64,000 bases of DNA from contig NZ_JBAKHD010000002.1 in NCBI RefSeq assembly GCF_049065735.1, forward strand, positions 496,001 through 560,000, in the 5' to 3' direction. Each line of letters begins with the position of its first letter. Position 1 is the first letter of the stretch. The notes under the pieces are model-generated. The model ran no database searches. It was not told where the DNA came from and saw only the letters and a program-made list of their open reading frames with translations. This DNA comes from Paramesorhizobium sp049065735. Its GTDB lineage: Bacteria; Pseudomonadota; Alphaproteobacteria; Rhizobiales; Rhizobiaceae. Of this stretch, positions 36,347-45,921 are shown one piece after another. The position numbers and the translations under genes were made by a program.

Positions 36347-37666
36347 ATGTTCACACTGAATAGACATGCGCGGACCGCTTTGGGTTCGCTCGCTCTTCTG
36401 GGCGCTTTTGCCGGAACGGCCATGGCGCAGGACGCGCCCGCCGCTGCCGCCGCCACGCCTGAATTCAACACCGGCGACACGGCATGGATGCTGACATCGA
36501 CAGCGCTGGTGCTGATGATGACCATCCCCGGGCTGGCGCTCTTCTATGGCGGCATGGTCCGCCAGAAGAACGTGCTCTCTACGGTCATGCAGAGCTTCGC
36601 CATCTGCTGCCTTGTCAGCATATTGTGGATGGTGTTCGGCTATTCGCTGGTCTTCACCGATGGCGGCTCGCTCAACGCCTATCTCGGCGGCTTCAGCAAG
36701 ACCTTCCTCTCCGGCGTCAGCATGACCACCGCCCACCCGCTGGCGGGCACGATCCCGGAATATCTGTTCATCATGTTCCAGATGACCTTCGCGATCATCA
36801 CGCCCGCGCTGATCTGCGGCGCGTTCGCGGAGCGTATGAAATTTTCGTCCATGCTGCTGTTCATGGCGCTCTGGCTGCTCATCGTCTATGTGCCGGTGGC
36901 GCATTGGGTCTGGGGCGGCGGCTTCCTCGGCTCGGACGGCGTTCTCGATTTCGCGGGCGGCACGGTGGTTCACATCAATGCCGGTATTGCCGGTCTCGTC
37001 GCGGCGCTCGTCATCGGCAAGCGTGAGGGCTACGGCCAGGTCAATATGGCGCCGCACAATCTCGTGCTTTCGGTTGTCGGCGCTTCGCTGCTGTGGGTCG
37101 GCTGGTTCGGCTTCAACGCCGGTTCGGCGGCTGGCTCCAACGCGCTCGCGGCTGTCGCCATGCTGAACACGCAGGTCGCCACAGCGGGCGCAGCGCTTGC
37201 CTGGATGTTTGCTGAATGGATCATCGCCAAGAAGCCCAGCGTGCTAGGCATCATCTCCGGCGCGGTCGCGGGCCTCGTCGCGGTCACTCCGGCGGCGGGC
37301 TTCGTCAACCCCACCGGCGCGCTCATCATCGGCCTCGTGGCGGGCGTCATCTGCTACATCGCCGCCGTCAAGGTAAAGCATGCGCTCGGCTATGACGACT
37401 CGCTCGATGCCTTCGGCGTCCATGGCGTGGGCGGCATCGTCGGCGCTGTTCTGACCGGCGTGTTCGCCGACCCCGCGATCAACAGCTTGAGCGCCGGCGC
37501 TTCGGTGGGCACGCAGATCTATGGCGTGATCTTCACCATCATCTACGCGGCCATCGCCACGGCGATCATCCTCTATATCGTCAAGGCCATCACCGGCCTG
37601 CGCCCGACCAAGCAGGAAGAGATCGAGGGACTCGACATCAACCTGCATGGCGAGACGGTGCATTAA
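36347..37666 (+). CDS. amtB: ammonium transporter
   Basis: 439 residues. A cleavable signal peptide (to about ATAMA-type site AGTAMAQDA) precedes 11 transmembrane helices, normal for AmtB. NTGDTAWMLTSTALVLMMTIPG, LFYGGMVRQKNVLS, and the pore histidines in VVHINAGIAGL and DAFGVHGVGGIVGAVLTG are visible. ATG 36347 has GGAGA seven bases upstream; a TTG one codon earlier is less likely. GlnK, encoded upstream, should gate it. Confidence 0.96.
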   Translation: MFTLNRHARTALGSLALLGAFAGTAMAQDAPAAAAATPEFNTGDTAWMLTSTALVLMMTIPGLALFYGGMVRQKNVLSTVMQSFAICCLVSILWMVFGYSLVFTDGGSLNAYLGGFSKTFLSGVSMTTAHPLAGTIPEYLFIMFQMTFAIITPALICGAFAERMKFSSMLLFMALWLLIVYVPVAHWVWGGGFLGSDGVLDFAGGTVVHINAGIAGLVAALVIGKREGYGQVNMAPHNLVLSVVGASLLWVGWFGFNAGSAAGSNALAAVAMLNTQVATAGAALAWMFAEWIIAKKPSVLGIISGAVAGLVAVTPAAGFVNPTGALIIGLVAGVICYIAAVKVKHALGYDDSLDAFGVHGVGGIVGAVLTGVFADPAINSLSAGASVGTQIYGVIFTIIYAAIATAIILYIVKAITGLRPTKQEEIEGLDINLHGETVH

Positions 37667-37717
37667 GTTCGCATCCCACCCCTCCCCGCAAGGGGGAAGG
37701 AGGGGAGCCAGCATTGC

Positions 37718-37747
37718 GAAGGCCCGGTTCTGCCGGGCCTTCTTTTT
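37718..37747 (+). terminator. rho-independent terminator of amtB
   Basis: Perfect 10-bp stem GAAGGCCCGG / CCGGGCCTTC with a 5-base loop, then TTTTT, 51 bases after amtB. A CCCCTCCCCGCAAGGGGGAAGG palindrome precedes it. Confidence 0.93.
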
Positions 37748-37879
37748 AGGGCGCTGCACTTCGGCATGGTTAATGCGGCCTTAACCTTCCCTGCCTTAGG
37801 GTTGGACCCGAATCCGCCTCGATAAGGGGTTATCAGGCGCGGACAGGCGACCATTTTACAGGCACTCGGGAAAAGCTTT

Positions 37880-40426
37880 ATGCGGCAAGGATACTCGCCC
37901 TCATATGCCGTTCGGGACGAGAGAACGCGGAACGCTCGTCTGGAACTGGCGGGGATTTTCCGGCGGCAGATCGACATTCTGCTGGGGTTGCTCATTCTCG
38001 CCGGCGTGGCGCTCGCGGCGGGTGCGCTGGCGACGTGGAATGTCGCCGATCCGAGCTTCAGCCATGCCACGTCCAATCCGGTCACCAATGCGCTCGGCTA
38101 TCCGGGCGCGGTGTTTTCCGATATCGCCATGCAGTTCCTGGGCCTGTCGAGCGTCGCCGCGCTGCTTCCCGCCATCTTCTGGGGCATGCTCTTGATCGCC
38201 CATGGTCATATCGGGCGTCTGCCGAAGCGCATTCTCGCCTGGGTCGGCGCTGCCCTGCTTTTCGCCGCCATCGCCAGCTGCTTTTCCGTGCCCGAGAGCT
38301 GGCCGATGCCCATCGGGCTTGGCGGCGTGCTGGGCGATCTGGTGCTGAAACTTCCGAGCCTCTTCCTCGGCGAATTTCCGCGCGGTCCCGCGGCGTCGAT
38401 CATTATCGCGGTGCTCGCCGTTCCCGCGCTGTTTCTGTGCGCTTTCGCCAGCGGTTTGACCGGGCGGGTGCAGCCGCTGGCCAGCCCGGCGCGGCCCAAG
38501 GCCCGCACGCCGCAGGAGCTGGACGAAGAGGATGAAGACGACGAGGAAGACGATAGCGGCTCGCTTGCGCTCGGCGCGGTGACGCATTGGTACTACAGCG
38601 CGCGGGCGATGCTGCATCGCCTTACCTCCCGCGTGCCGAAGCCGCGCGGGCGGCAGGATGAGGACGATCCGTTCGCCGCGGTTCCGGCCCGCTCGGGCGC
38701 GCGGCGTGAACCCGGTTTCGACGCCGGGCGCGAGCGGCTCGATGTCGCGCCTTTTGACGACGAGGATGACGATGACCTGGCCGCACCGGCCGGCGTGGCA
38801 GCTGCCGACCGTCCTCTGGCGACCGGGCGCGTCGAGGTGCCGCCGCGTTCGGTGAAGCCGGGCGCGCGGGCGCAGGAGGCGGTGAAGCCACAGCGCAGGA
38901 TCAGCGGCGTTTTCGAATTGCCGTCGCTGAAGCTGCTCGCGGAGCCGAAGGCTGTGGTGCGCGATCCCAGCCTTTCCAAGGAGGCGCTGGAGCAGAATGC
39001 GCGGCTTCTGGAAGGCGTTCTGGAAGATTTCGGCGTCAAGGGCGACATCATCCATGTGCGTCCCGGACCTGTCGTCACGCTCTATGAGCTGGAACCCGCG
39101 CCCGGCATCAAATCCTCGCGTGTCATCGGTCTTGCCGACGATATCGCCCGCTCGATGAGCGCCATTGCCGCGCGTGTCGCTGTTGTGCCGGGGCGCAATG
39201 CCATCGGCATCGAGCTGCCCAACCAGAAGCGCGAAATGGTCTATTTGCGCGAGATGCTGGCGAGCCGCGATTTCAGCGAAACCAAGACCAAGCTGGCGCT
39301 GGCGCTCGGCAAGACGATCAATGGCGAGCCCGTCATCGCCGACATCACCAAATTCCCGCATCTGCTCGTTGCGGGCACCACCGGCTCGGGCAAGTCGGTC
39401 GCCATCAACACGATGATCCTATCGCTGCTCTACCGCATGACGCCACAGCAATGCCGTCTCATCATGATTGACCCTAAGATGCTAGAACTCTCCGTCTATG
39501 ACGGTATCCCGCATCTGCTGACGCCTGTGGTGACCGATCCGAAGAAGGCCGTCGTCGCGCTCAAATGGACCGTGCGCGAGATGGAGGACCGCTATCGCAA
39601 GATGTCGAAGGTGGGCGTGCGCAATATCGACGGTTTCAACGCCCGCGTCGGACAGGCGCAGATGAAGGGCGAGCGCATCGCCCGCACGGTGCAGACCGGC
39701 TTCGACCGCGACACGGGCGAAGCGGTCTACGAGACGGAGGAACTCGATCTCGAGCCGATGCCCTATATCGTCGTCATCATCGACGAGATGGCCGATCTGA
39801 TGATGGTCGCGGGCAAGGATATCGAAGGCGCGGTGCAGCGGCTGGCGCAGATGGCGCGCGCGGCGGGCATCCACGTCATCATGGCGACGCAGCGGCCTTC
39901 GGTCGACGTCATCACCGGCACGATCAAGGCCAATTTCCCGACGCGCATCTCCTTCCAGGTCACCTCGAAGATTGACAGCCGCACCATTCTTGGCGAGCAG
40001 GGCGCGGAGCAATTGCTCGGGCAGGGCGACATGCTGTTCATGGCAGGCGGCGGGCGCATCCAGCGCGTTCACGGGCCGTTCGTCGGCGACGACGAGGTGG
40101 AGAAGGTCGTGCAGCATCTGAAGCGCCAGGGCGCGCCGGAATATCTCGACGCCATCACCCAGGAAGACGACGAGGATGGCGAAGGCGGCGGCGGTCCGGC
40201 AGGCACCTCCAATCTCGACGATTCCGACGATCCCTACGATCAGGCTGTGGCGGTGGTGCTGCGCGACAAGAAGGCCTCGACCTCCTATATCCAGCGCCGC
40301 CTCGGCATCGGCTACAACCGCGCCGCCTCGATCATCGAGCGCATGGAGCGGGAAGGCATCGTCGGCCCCGCAAACCATGCGGGCAAGCGCGAAATCCTCG
40401 TGCCGGGCGAGGGGGATGAGTATTAG
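37880..40426 (+). CDS. ftsK: DNA translocase FtsK
   Basis: 848 residues. The N-terminal membrane domain has four hydrophobic helices (about 30-190), then an acidic proline-containing linker and the FtsK motor with Walker A GTTGSGKS (about 499-506) and Walker B VVIIDEMADLMM. The C-terminal gamma winged helix (ASTSYIQRRLGIGYNRAASIIERMEREGIVG) reads KOPS. It pumps DNA at the septum and activates XerCD at dif; xerC is at 20-21 kb. Confidence 0.96.
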   Translation: MRQGYSPSYAVRDERTRNARLELAGIFRRQIDILLGLLILAGVALAAGALATWNVADPSFSHATSNPVTNALGYPGAVFSDIAMQFLGLSSVAALLPAIFWGMLLIAHGHIGRLPKRILAWVGAALLFAAIASCFSVPESWPMPIGLGGVLGDLVLKLPSLFLGEFPRGPAASIIIAVLAVPALFLCAFASGLTGRVQPLASPARPKARTPQELDEEDEDDEEDDSGSLALGAVTHWYYSARAMLHRLTSRVPKPRGRQDEDDPFAAVPARSGARREPGFDAGRERLDVAPFDDEDDDDLAAPAGVAAADRPLATGRVEVPPRSVKPGARAQEAVKPQRRISGVFELPSLKLLAEPKAVVRDPSLSKEALEQNARLLEGVLEDFGVKGDIIHVRPGPVVTLYELEPAPGIKSSRVIGLADDIARSMSAIAARVAVVPGRNAIGIELPNQKREMVYLREMLASRDFSETKTKLALALGKTINGEPVIADITKFPHLLVAGTTGSGKSVAINTMILSLLYRMTPQQCRLIMIDPKMLELSVYDGIPHLLTPVVTDPKKAVVALKWTVREMEDRYRKMSKVGVRNIDGFNARVGQAQMKGERIARTVQTGFDRDTGEAVYETEELDLEPMPYIVVIIDEMADLMMVAGKDIEGAVQRLAQMARAAGIHVIMATQRPSVDVITGTIKANFPTRISFQVTSKIDSRTILGEQGAEQLLGQGDMLFMAGGGRIQRVHGPFVGDDEVEKVVQHLKRQGAPEYLDAITQEDDEDGEGGGGPAGTSNLDDSDDPYDQAVAVVLRDKKASTSYIQRRLGIGYNRAASIIERMEREGIVGPANHAGKREILVPGEGDEY

Positions 40427-40591
40427 ACAAACGATAGCAGCAAGCGCCCACATCCGACCGGATGAGGAGCATGTAAGTTCCAAGATGTATCGATAAAAGC
40501 GGAACGAACCATGAGCATCGACCGTTGAGACGCCACACTCGCGTCAAACTATTGATCCAATCTGGGAAGAATAACGAGAGACAGGTTTTTG

Positions 40592-41260
40592 ATGAAAACG
40601 GAAAAGATGCGGCTTGTTGCGGTTCTGCGTGGTGCCATGCTCGGCCTCACCGTCATGGGCGCTTCGATGGCGGCGCCGCTTGGGCTGTCCGTTTCTCCAG
40701 CGCTTGCGCAGGTCAACCAGCAGCAGATGGCGGCGGCGCAGCAGATTGCCGATCATTTTTCCGCCGTGCGCACCATGACCGGCGAGTTCGTGCAGTTCGG
40801 CCCGCGCGGCGAGCAGAGCGGCGGCACCTTCTATATCGAGCGCCCGGGCAAGATCCGCTTCAATTACAACAATTCACCGATCCGGGTGATCTCGGATGGC
40901 GAATCCGTGGTCGTGAACAACCGCAAGCTCGACACCTGGGACCTCTATCCGCTGACGAAGACGCCGCTGAAGCTGCTGCTGGGTGACCGTATCGATCTTG
41001 GCGGCGGACGGCTGAAGTCGGTCCGCCAGGAGCCTGATATGACGACCATCGTGCTCGGCGATGAATCGATCTTCGGCAATTCGAAAATCACCATGATGTT
41101 CGATCCGAAGACCTATGCCTTGAAGCAGTGGACGATCACCGACGCGCAGAACCTCGATACGACAGTCATGATCTTCAATGTTCGCGAGGGCGTGCGCTTT
41201 GCGCCTGACATGTTCAAGATCGACTACCAGCGCATCGCGATGAAGCGGAAGGGGCAGTGA
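40592..41260 (+). CDS. lolA: outer-membrane lipoprotein carrier-like protein (LolA family)
   Basis: 222 residues with a Sec signal peptide (cleavage probably ALA-Q, about residue 39). The mature part reads FSAVRTMTGEFVQFGPRGEQSGGTFYIERPGKIRFNY, YPLTKTPLKLLLGDRIDL and MMFDPKTYALKQWTITDAQ, matching the LolA/LolB-like fold. LolA carries lipoproteins across the periplasm. It follows ftsK, as is common in proteobacteria. A TTG one codon earlier is in frame but less likely. Confidence 0.88.
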   Translation: MKTEKMRLVAVLRGAMLGLTVMGASMAAPLGLSVSPALAQVNQQQMAAAQQIADHFSAVRTMTGEFVQFGPRGEQSGGTFYIERPGKIRFNYNNSPIRVISDGESVVVNNRKLDTWDLYPLTKTPLKLLLGDRIDLGGGRLKSVRQEPDMTTIVLGDESIFGNSKITMMFDPKTYALKQWTITDAQNLDTTVMIFNVREGVRFAPDMFKIDYQRIAMKRKGQ

Positions 41261-41566
41261 CGCCTCCTCCTTCCCCCTTGCGGGGATTGAGGAGCGTTCG
41301 GCCGAAGGCCGAGGAAAAAGCCAACGATTTGGCTTTTCCAGCGACGAACCCCGCTTTAGCGGGCGGATGGGGGTGGCGAGGTCTGCGCGTTTGCTGACGA
41401 CCGTAGCGCAAACGTCACCACCCCCACCCGACCCTCCGGACGGTGCGAGCAGGGCGACGTAGGGCGCCAGCATTTTCCCAACAAGCTGCGCCAATTTCAG
41501 GCTGGCACCGCTGCCGCGATGCTGTAAGTTCGCCCGCGATTCATCCCCCGCGAGCGAGCCAATTCC
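41261..41566. repeat. mosaic repeat, family 4, copy 1
   Basis: The lolA-xth gap holds three blocks. Block X is CCTTCCCCCTTGCGGGG (41268-41284). Block Y (about 41286-41347) contains GGCCGAAGGCCG and AAGCCAACGATTTGGCTT. Block Z (about 41350-41435) contains TTAGCGGGCGGATGGGGGTG and GCGCAAACGTCACCACCCCC. All recur at 48.87-49.07 kb in a different order, with Y inverted. From about 41440 to the xth start nothing else is recognised. Confidence 0.75.
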
Positions 41567-42373
41567 ATGCCCTTTTCGATCGCCACCTGGAACATCAATT
41601 CCGTGCGCCTGCGTTTGCCGCTGGTCGAGCGCTTTCTGAGGGAGTATCAGCCCGATGTGCTCTGCCTGCAGGAGATCAAATGCACGGACGATCTCTTTCC
41701 CTATGAAGCGTTCCAGGCGCTCGGCTATCAGCATATCGCGGTCAGCGGCCAGAAGGGCTATCACGGCGTTGCCACCCTCTCGCGCCGTCCGCTTGAGGGG
41801 ATCGAGCGCAAAGGTTTCTGCAACATCGTCGATTGCCGCCATGTGAGCAGCGTGGTGACGGCTGGGGGCAAGCGCCTGCGCATCCATAATTTCTATGTCC
41901 CCGCCGGCGGCGACGAGCCGGACCCTGATATCAACCCGAAATTTGCGCACAAGCTCGGCTTCATCGAGGAGATGAAAGCCATCCTCGCCAATACAGGCGA
42001 CGGCTGTTCGTCCATCCTCGTGGGCGACCTCAACATCGCGCCGCTCGAAACCGATGTCTGGTCGCACAAGCAGCTTCTGAATGTGGTCAGCCACACGCCG
42101 GTCGAGACCGAGGGGCTGGAGCTGGCGCGCCGCCTCGGCGGCTGGAGCGACCTCGTGCGCCATCACATTGCGCCGGAGCAGAAGGTGTTCACCTGGTGGA
42201 GCTACCGTGCGCGCGACTGGGAGGCGTCGGACCGTGGCCGCCGTCTCGACCATATCTGGGGCTCGCCCGATCTCGAAACCGATCTCGCCTCGGTGACGAT
42301 CCTGCGCGAAGCGCGCGGCTGGGACCGGCCTTCGGACCATGTGCCCGTCATCGCCATTTTCGGTCTGGATTAA
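41567..42373 (+). CDS. xth: exodeoxyribonuclease III
   Basis: 268-residue exonuclease-endonuclease-phosphatase-fold enzyme acting on abasic sites and 3' blocked ends. Visible motifs are ATWNINSVRLRLP, LCLQEIKC (metal-binding Glu), GDLNIAP, RRLDHIWGSPDL and SDHVPVIA. It begins with an ordinary ATG and a weak ribosome-binding site. It is monocistronic, preceded by the mosaic repeat. Confidence 0.95.
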   Translation: MPFSIATWNINSVRLRLPLVERFLREYQPDVLCLQEIKCTDDLFPYEAFQALGYQHIAVSGQKGYHGVATLSRRPLEGIERKGFCNIVDCRHVSSVVTAGGKRLRIHNFYVPAGGDEPDPDINPKFAHKLGFIEEMKAILANTGDGCSSILVGDLNIAPLETDVWSHKQLLNVVSHTPVETEGLELARRLGGWSDLVRHHIAPEQKVFTWWSYRARDWEASDRGRRLDHIWGSPDLETDLASVTILREARGWDRPSDHVPVIAIFGLD

Positions 42374-42481
42374 GCGGCGCGCCGAACCTATAATGGATGG
42401 TGTTGAATAGAGGAGCAAAAGCGATGGATCGGATTTCACTGTTTCTGACGACCAGTGTTTCCAACGATTCCATGGCTTGCA

Positions 42482-44062
42482 ATGACTGCTCTTCTGACGC
42501 TTCAGGACATATCCTGCACCACGGCTGATGGCCGTCTTCTTTTCAGCTCCGTCAATCTCAGTGTTACGGCGGGCCGCATAGGCATTGTCGGGCGCAATGG
42601 CGTGGGGAAGTCCACGCTGCTGCGGATCATGAGCGGCGCATTGCCGCCAACCGCCGGAACCGTTTCTATAAACGGCAAGATCGGCGTGGTCGGGCAGAAT
42701 ACCGGCGGGGATTCACATGAAACGCTGGCAGATCTTTTCCGCATCCGCTCCGGTCTCGACATCCTCGCGCGCATCGAGGCCGGCTCTGCTGGGGATGCCG
42801 ATCTTGCCGAGGCGGACTGGCTGCTGCCGCAGCGGTTCGCCCAGGTTTTACAGAAATTCGGTCTGCCTGACCTCGATCCCAGCGCGCCTGTCTCTTCTTT
42901 AAGCGGCGGGCAGCAGACGCGCGCCGCGCTGGCCGCTCTCCTGTTTCACGAACCCGATCTCATCTTGCTGGACGAGCCGACCAACAATCTCGACCGCGAG
43001 GGACGGGAGGCGGTGATGGCGCTTCTGTCCGGCTGGCGCGGCGCTGCCGTGGTGGTCAGCCATGATCGTGAGCTCTTGCGGGCCATGGATGCCATAGCGG
43101 AGCTATCGCAGGACGGGCTCCATCTTTATGGCGGGAACTGGGATTTTTACCGCGAGCAGAAAGCGCGGGAGCGTGAAGGCGCCGCGCGCGATCTCCTCCT
43201 GGCGCAGCGGGAGGCCAAAGCCGTGCAGCGCAAGGCGCAGGCGGCTGCGGAGCGGCAGGCGCGCAGCGATGCCAGGGGGCGCAAATCCCGCGCCGATGCC
43301 GGGATGAGCAAACTGCTGCTCGATGCGCGAGAGGACCGCGCCCAGAAAACCGGCGGGCGGGGAACCGCTCTCGCCCAGCGCCAGGCGGCGGAAGCCGAGG
43401 CGCAATTGCGCGCAGCCGAGGCGAAGGTGGAGCGGGTCACGCCGTTGCGCTTCGCGGCGGAGGGAGCGTCCGCGCCTTCCGGCAGGATATTGCTGAGCAT
43501 GGAGAATGTCTCGGGCGGTCCCGTGCCGGACGCGCCGGTCATCCAAGATTTCTCGCTCAAGATCGTCGGGCCGGAGCGCATAGCCGTGACGGGGCGCAAT
43601 GGCGCGGGCAAGACCAGCCTGCTTCGCCTCATAACCGGGGAGCTTCAGCCTGTGGCCGGCAAAGTGAGCCGGTTTGCCCGCACCGTGATGTTCGACCAGC
43701 AGATGAGCCTCATGGACCGCACGGCGACGCTCCATGCGAATTTCCGCCGGCTCAATCCCGGGGCGAACGACAATGACGCCCATGCGGCGCTGGCGCGGTT
43801 TTCATTTCGAGGGACAAGCGCTTCGCGTCTTGCGGGGACATTGAGCGGTGGAGAGTTGCTGCGCGCAGCGCTTGCCTGCGTGCTCGACGGCACGCAGAAG
43901 CCGGAGCTGCTCATCCTCGACGAGCCGACCAATCATCTCGATCTCGATTCCATCGAGGCGCTGGAGGCGGCGCTCAACGGCTATGACGGCGCATTGCTGG
44001 TGGTGAGCCATGATCGGGTTTTTCTCGATGCGATCGGCATCGAGCGGACGGTTGAATTATAG
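42482..44062 (+). CDS. ABC-F-family ATPase
   Basis: 526 residues, two ATP-binding cassettes and no membrane segments. NBD1: GRNGVGKST, signature SLSGGQQTRAALAALL, LLDEPTNNLD. NBD2: GRNGAGKTS, LSGGELLRAALAC, LILDEPTNHLD. A basic, coiled-coil linker (REQKAREREGAARDLLLAQREAKAVQRKAQ) separates them. ABC-F proteins act on ribosomes in translation or antibiotic protection; which subgroup is unknown. The frame is open to 42455; ATG 42482 (MTALLTLQDISC) fits the NBD start best. Confidence 0.87.
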   Translation: MTALLTLQDISCTTADGRLLFSSVNLSVTAGRIGIVGRNGVGKSTLLRIMSGALPPTAGTVSINGKIGVVGQNTGGDSHETLADLFRIRSGLDILARIEAGSAGDADLAEADWLLPQRFAQVLQKFGLPDLDPSAPVSSLSGGQQTRAALAALLFHEPDLILLDEPTNNLDREGREAVMALLSGWRGAAVVVSHDRELLRAMDAIAELSQDGLHLYGGNWDFYREQKAREREGAARDLLLAQREAKAVQRKAQAAAERQARSDARGRKSRADAGMSKLLLDAREDRAQKTGGRGTALAQRQAAEAEAQLRAAEAKVERVTPLRFAAEGASAPSGRILLSMENVSGGPVPDAPVIQDFSLKIVGPERIAVTGRNGAGKTSLLRLITGELQPVAGKVSRFARTVMFDQQMSLMDRTATLHANFRRLNPGANDNDAHAALARFSFRGTSASRLAGTLSGGELLRAALACVLDGTQKPELLILDEPTNHLDLDSIEALEAALNGYDGALLVVSHDRVFLDAIGIERTVEL

Positions 44063-44068
44063 CCGAAC

Positions 44069-44533
44069 TCAATCCTCCGGGGCGAGGCGCGGCGCGACCT
44101 TCTCGATCTCGCTTACCAGCTGAAGCAGATTGCGGCTGACATGGGAATGAAGCGCTACGGCGACCTCGGGGAATTCTTCGAGGATGCGGTGGAAGATGGC
44201 GCGGGAAAGCCGCAGGACTTCCGTCTCGCTCTCGGCGAAGGCGCCGGTCAGCCGCGAGGTCTGGGCGATGAGCGCCATCTCGCCCAGCACCGCGCCGGGA
44301 CCGACGGAGCGGATCGTCACGCGGCTGCCGCGCTCGTCTTCCTGGAAAAGGCATATGCTGCCGGAGACGATGACATAGGCGCAATCGGCGCTCTGTCCCT
44401 CGCGGAACAATTCGCGGCCCGCCCGCAGCACCAGCCGCTCCGCGCCGAACGCAAGCAGCCGCAGCTGTTCGGGCGTAAGCGAGCCGAACAGATCTACGGT
44501 GCCAAGAATGCGGATGTCATCGTCGAGCGCCAT
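44069..44533 (-). CDS. cyclic-nucleotide-binding domain protein
   Basis: 154 residues with one Crp/Fnr-type cNMP-binding beta-roll (DLFGSLTPEQLRLLAFGAERL, FREGQSADCAYVIVSGSI, GPGAVLGEMALIAQTSRLTGAFAESETEVLRLSR) and a short helical tail. There is no DNA-binding HTH, so it is not itself a transcription factor. It sits 36 bases after the response-regulator gene. The same pair (otpR with a gene annotated as cAMP-dependent kinase regulatory subunit) is known from Brucella, suggesting a joint role. Confidence 0.88.
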   Translation of the reverse strand: MALDDDIRILGTVDLFGSLTPEQLRLLAFGAERLVLRAGRELFREGQSADCAYVIVSGSICLFQEDERGSRVTIRSVGPGAVLGEMALIAQTSRLTGAFAESETEVLRLSRAIFHRILEEFPEVAVALHSHVSRNLLQLVSEIEKVAPRLAPED

Positions 44534-44569
44534 ATTACCGTCAATACACCGCTCCGACCGACGGGGCTA

Positions 44570-45253
44570 TCAGGGAACGAGCTTGTATCCCCCGCTTTCT
44601 GTCACGAGAATCGCCGCATTGGAGGGATCTTTCTCGATTTTCTGGCGCAGGCGATAGACGTGCGTTTCGAGCGTATGGGTGGTGACCCCTGAATTATAGC
44701 CCCACACTTCCTCAAGGAGCATGTCGCGCCCGATGACCTTGTCGCCGGCGCGGTAGAGATATTTAATGATCGCCGCTTCCTTCTCGGTCAGGCGGATCTT
44801 GCCGCCCTTCTCGTCGATCAGCAGCTTCTGGCCCGGCTTGAAGGTGTAGGGGCCGACGGTGAAGGTGGCGTCCTCGCTCTGTTCGTGCTGGCGCAGCTGG
44901 GCGCGGATGCGGGCGAGCAGCACGGCGAAGCGGAACGGCTTGGTCACATAATCGTTGGCGCCGGATTCAAGCCCGAGAATGGTGTCGGAATCGGTGTCGT
45001 GGCCGGTCAGCATGATCACGGGCGGCTTGAACCCGCCCTTGCGCAACAGCTTCACCGCCTCGCGGCCATCCATGTCCGGCAGGCCGACATCCATGACCAG
45101 CAGGTCGACCATTTCGTTGCGCGCCGTCTGAATACCTTTCGTGGCGGTATCCTCCTGCAGGATGTGGAATTCCTCGCAGAGCGCGAGCTGCTCCACCAGA
45201 ATGGAGCGGAGGTCCTCATCATCGTCCACAATCAGAATTGTACGGCCAGTCAT
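44570..45253 (-). CDS. cenR: OmpR/PhoB-type response regulator, CenR/OtpR-like
   Basis: 227 residues: receiver domain (acidic pocket DDDED, phospho-acceptor Asp55 in LLVMDVGLPDMDG, conserved Lys in VTKPFRF) and winged-helix DNA-binding domain (LTEKEAAIIKYLYRAGDKVIGRDMLLEEVWG...THTLETHVYRLRQKIE). The LARIRAQLRQHEQSEDATF linker resembles CenR of Caulobacter and OtpR of Brucella, which control envelope integrity and cell shape. No histidine kinase is adjacent. It is divergent from an L,D-transpeptidase gene. The symbol is by resemblance. Confidence 0.82.
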   Translation of the reverse strand: MTGRTILIVDDDEDLRSILVEQLALCEEFHILQEDTATKGIQTARNEMVDLLVMDVGLPDMDGREAVKLLRKGGFKPPVIMLTGHDTDSDTILGLESGANDYVTKPFRFAVLLARIRAQLRQHEQSEDATFTVGPYTFKPGQKLLIDEKGGKIRLTEKEAAIIKYLYRAGDKVIGRDMLLEEVWGYNSGVTTHTLETHVYRLRQKIEKDPSNAAILVTESGGYKLVP

Positions 45254-45378
45254 GCGTATCCTCGTCTATTGTGTTCAATCGGCATTGACGTTTTATCGCA
45301 TTTAGAGCGAGATGAGGCCAGAAGGAAACCAATTAGCGGTTAATCCGGCGGCAATAACCCATCCGCGGGGGCGGGGAC

Positions 45379-45921
45379 ATGAAAAGAGCTGACAGCAAGG
45401 CCGTGCGCCGGATCGATATTCGGTCCCGCCCGGGAAATCCTTCGCAGGGGCTTCTCATTATCCGTAATCTGGTGTTGCCTTGTGCGCTCGGCAAGAGGGG
45501 GATCAGCGCTTTCAAGCGGGAGGGGGATAGCGCAACGCCGCTCGGGGCGATGCGCTTGCTTTACGGATGGCGCAGGCGGCGGATGAATTTTGCGCCCGTT
45601 TCGCTGCTGCCCTTCCGCACCATCCGCCGTGATGACGGCTGGTGCGACGCGCCTATTGACCGCAATTACAACAAGCGCGTCCCCCTGCCTTACGGACCGA
45701 GCCACGAGAATCTCTGGCGGGACGATGGGCTTTACGACATATGCATCGTGCTCGATTGGAACATCCGTCCGCGGAAGCGCGGACGGGGCAGCGCGATCTT
45801 CTTTCATCTCGCCCGGCCGGGCTATCTGCCGACCGAGGGGTGCATTGCCTTGAAGCGCAGGAATATGGCGCGGCTGCTGCCATACCTCAATAGCGGGACG
45901 ACGATCCGCGTGCGGCGTTAG
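45379..45921 (+). CDS. L,D-transpeptidase (YkuD) family protein
   Basis: 180 residues. The YkuD active site is represented by FFHLARPGYLPTEGCIALKRR (His143, Cys155), the HxnS/TxGC pattern of L,D-transpeptidases that cross-link peptidoglycan or attach lipoproteins. There is no signal peptide, which is unusual for the class but seen in some alphaproteobacterial members. Its stop lies at the edge of a family-3 repeat. It is divergent from the CenR/OtpR-like regulator, whose Brucella counterpart affects cell shape. Confidence 0.85.
   Translation: MKRADSKAVRRIDIRSRPGNPSQGLLIIRNLVLPCALGKRGISAFKREGDSATPLGAMRLLYGWRRRRMNFAPVSLLPFRTIRRDDGWCDAPIDRNYNKRVPLPYGPSHENLWRDDGLYDICIVLDWNIRPRKRGRGSAIFFHLARPGYLPTEGCIALKRRNMARLLPYLNSGTTIRVRR

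Noticed and set aside
44570..45253. CtrA or another cell-cycle master regulator
   Set aside because: The receiver-linker sequence and the neighbouring cyclic-nucleotide-binding gene fit CenR/OtpR better.
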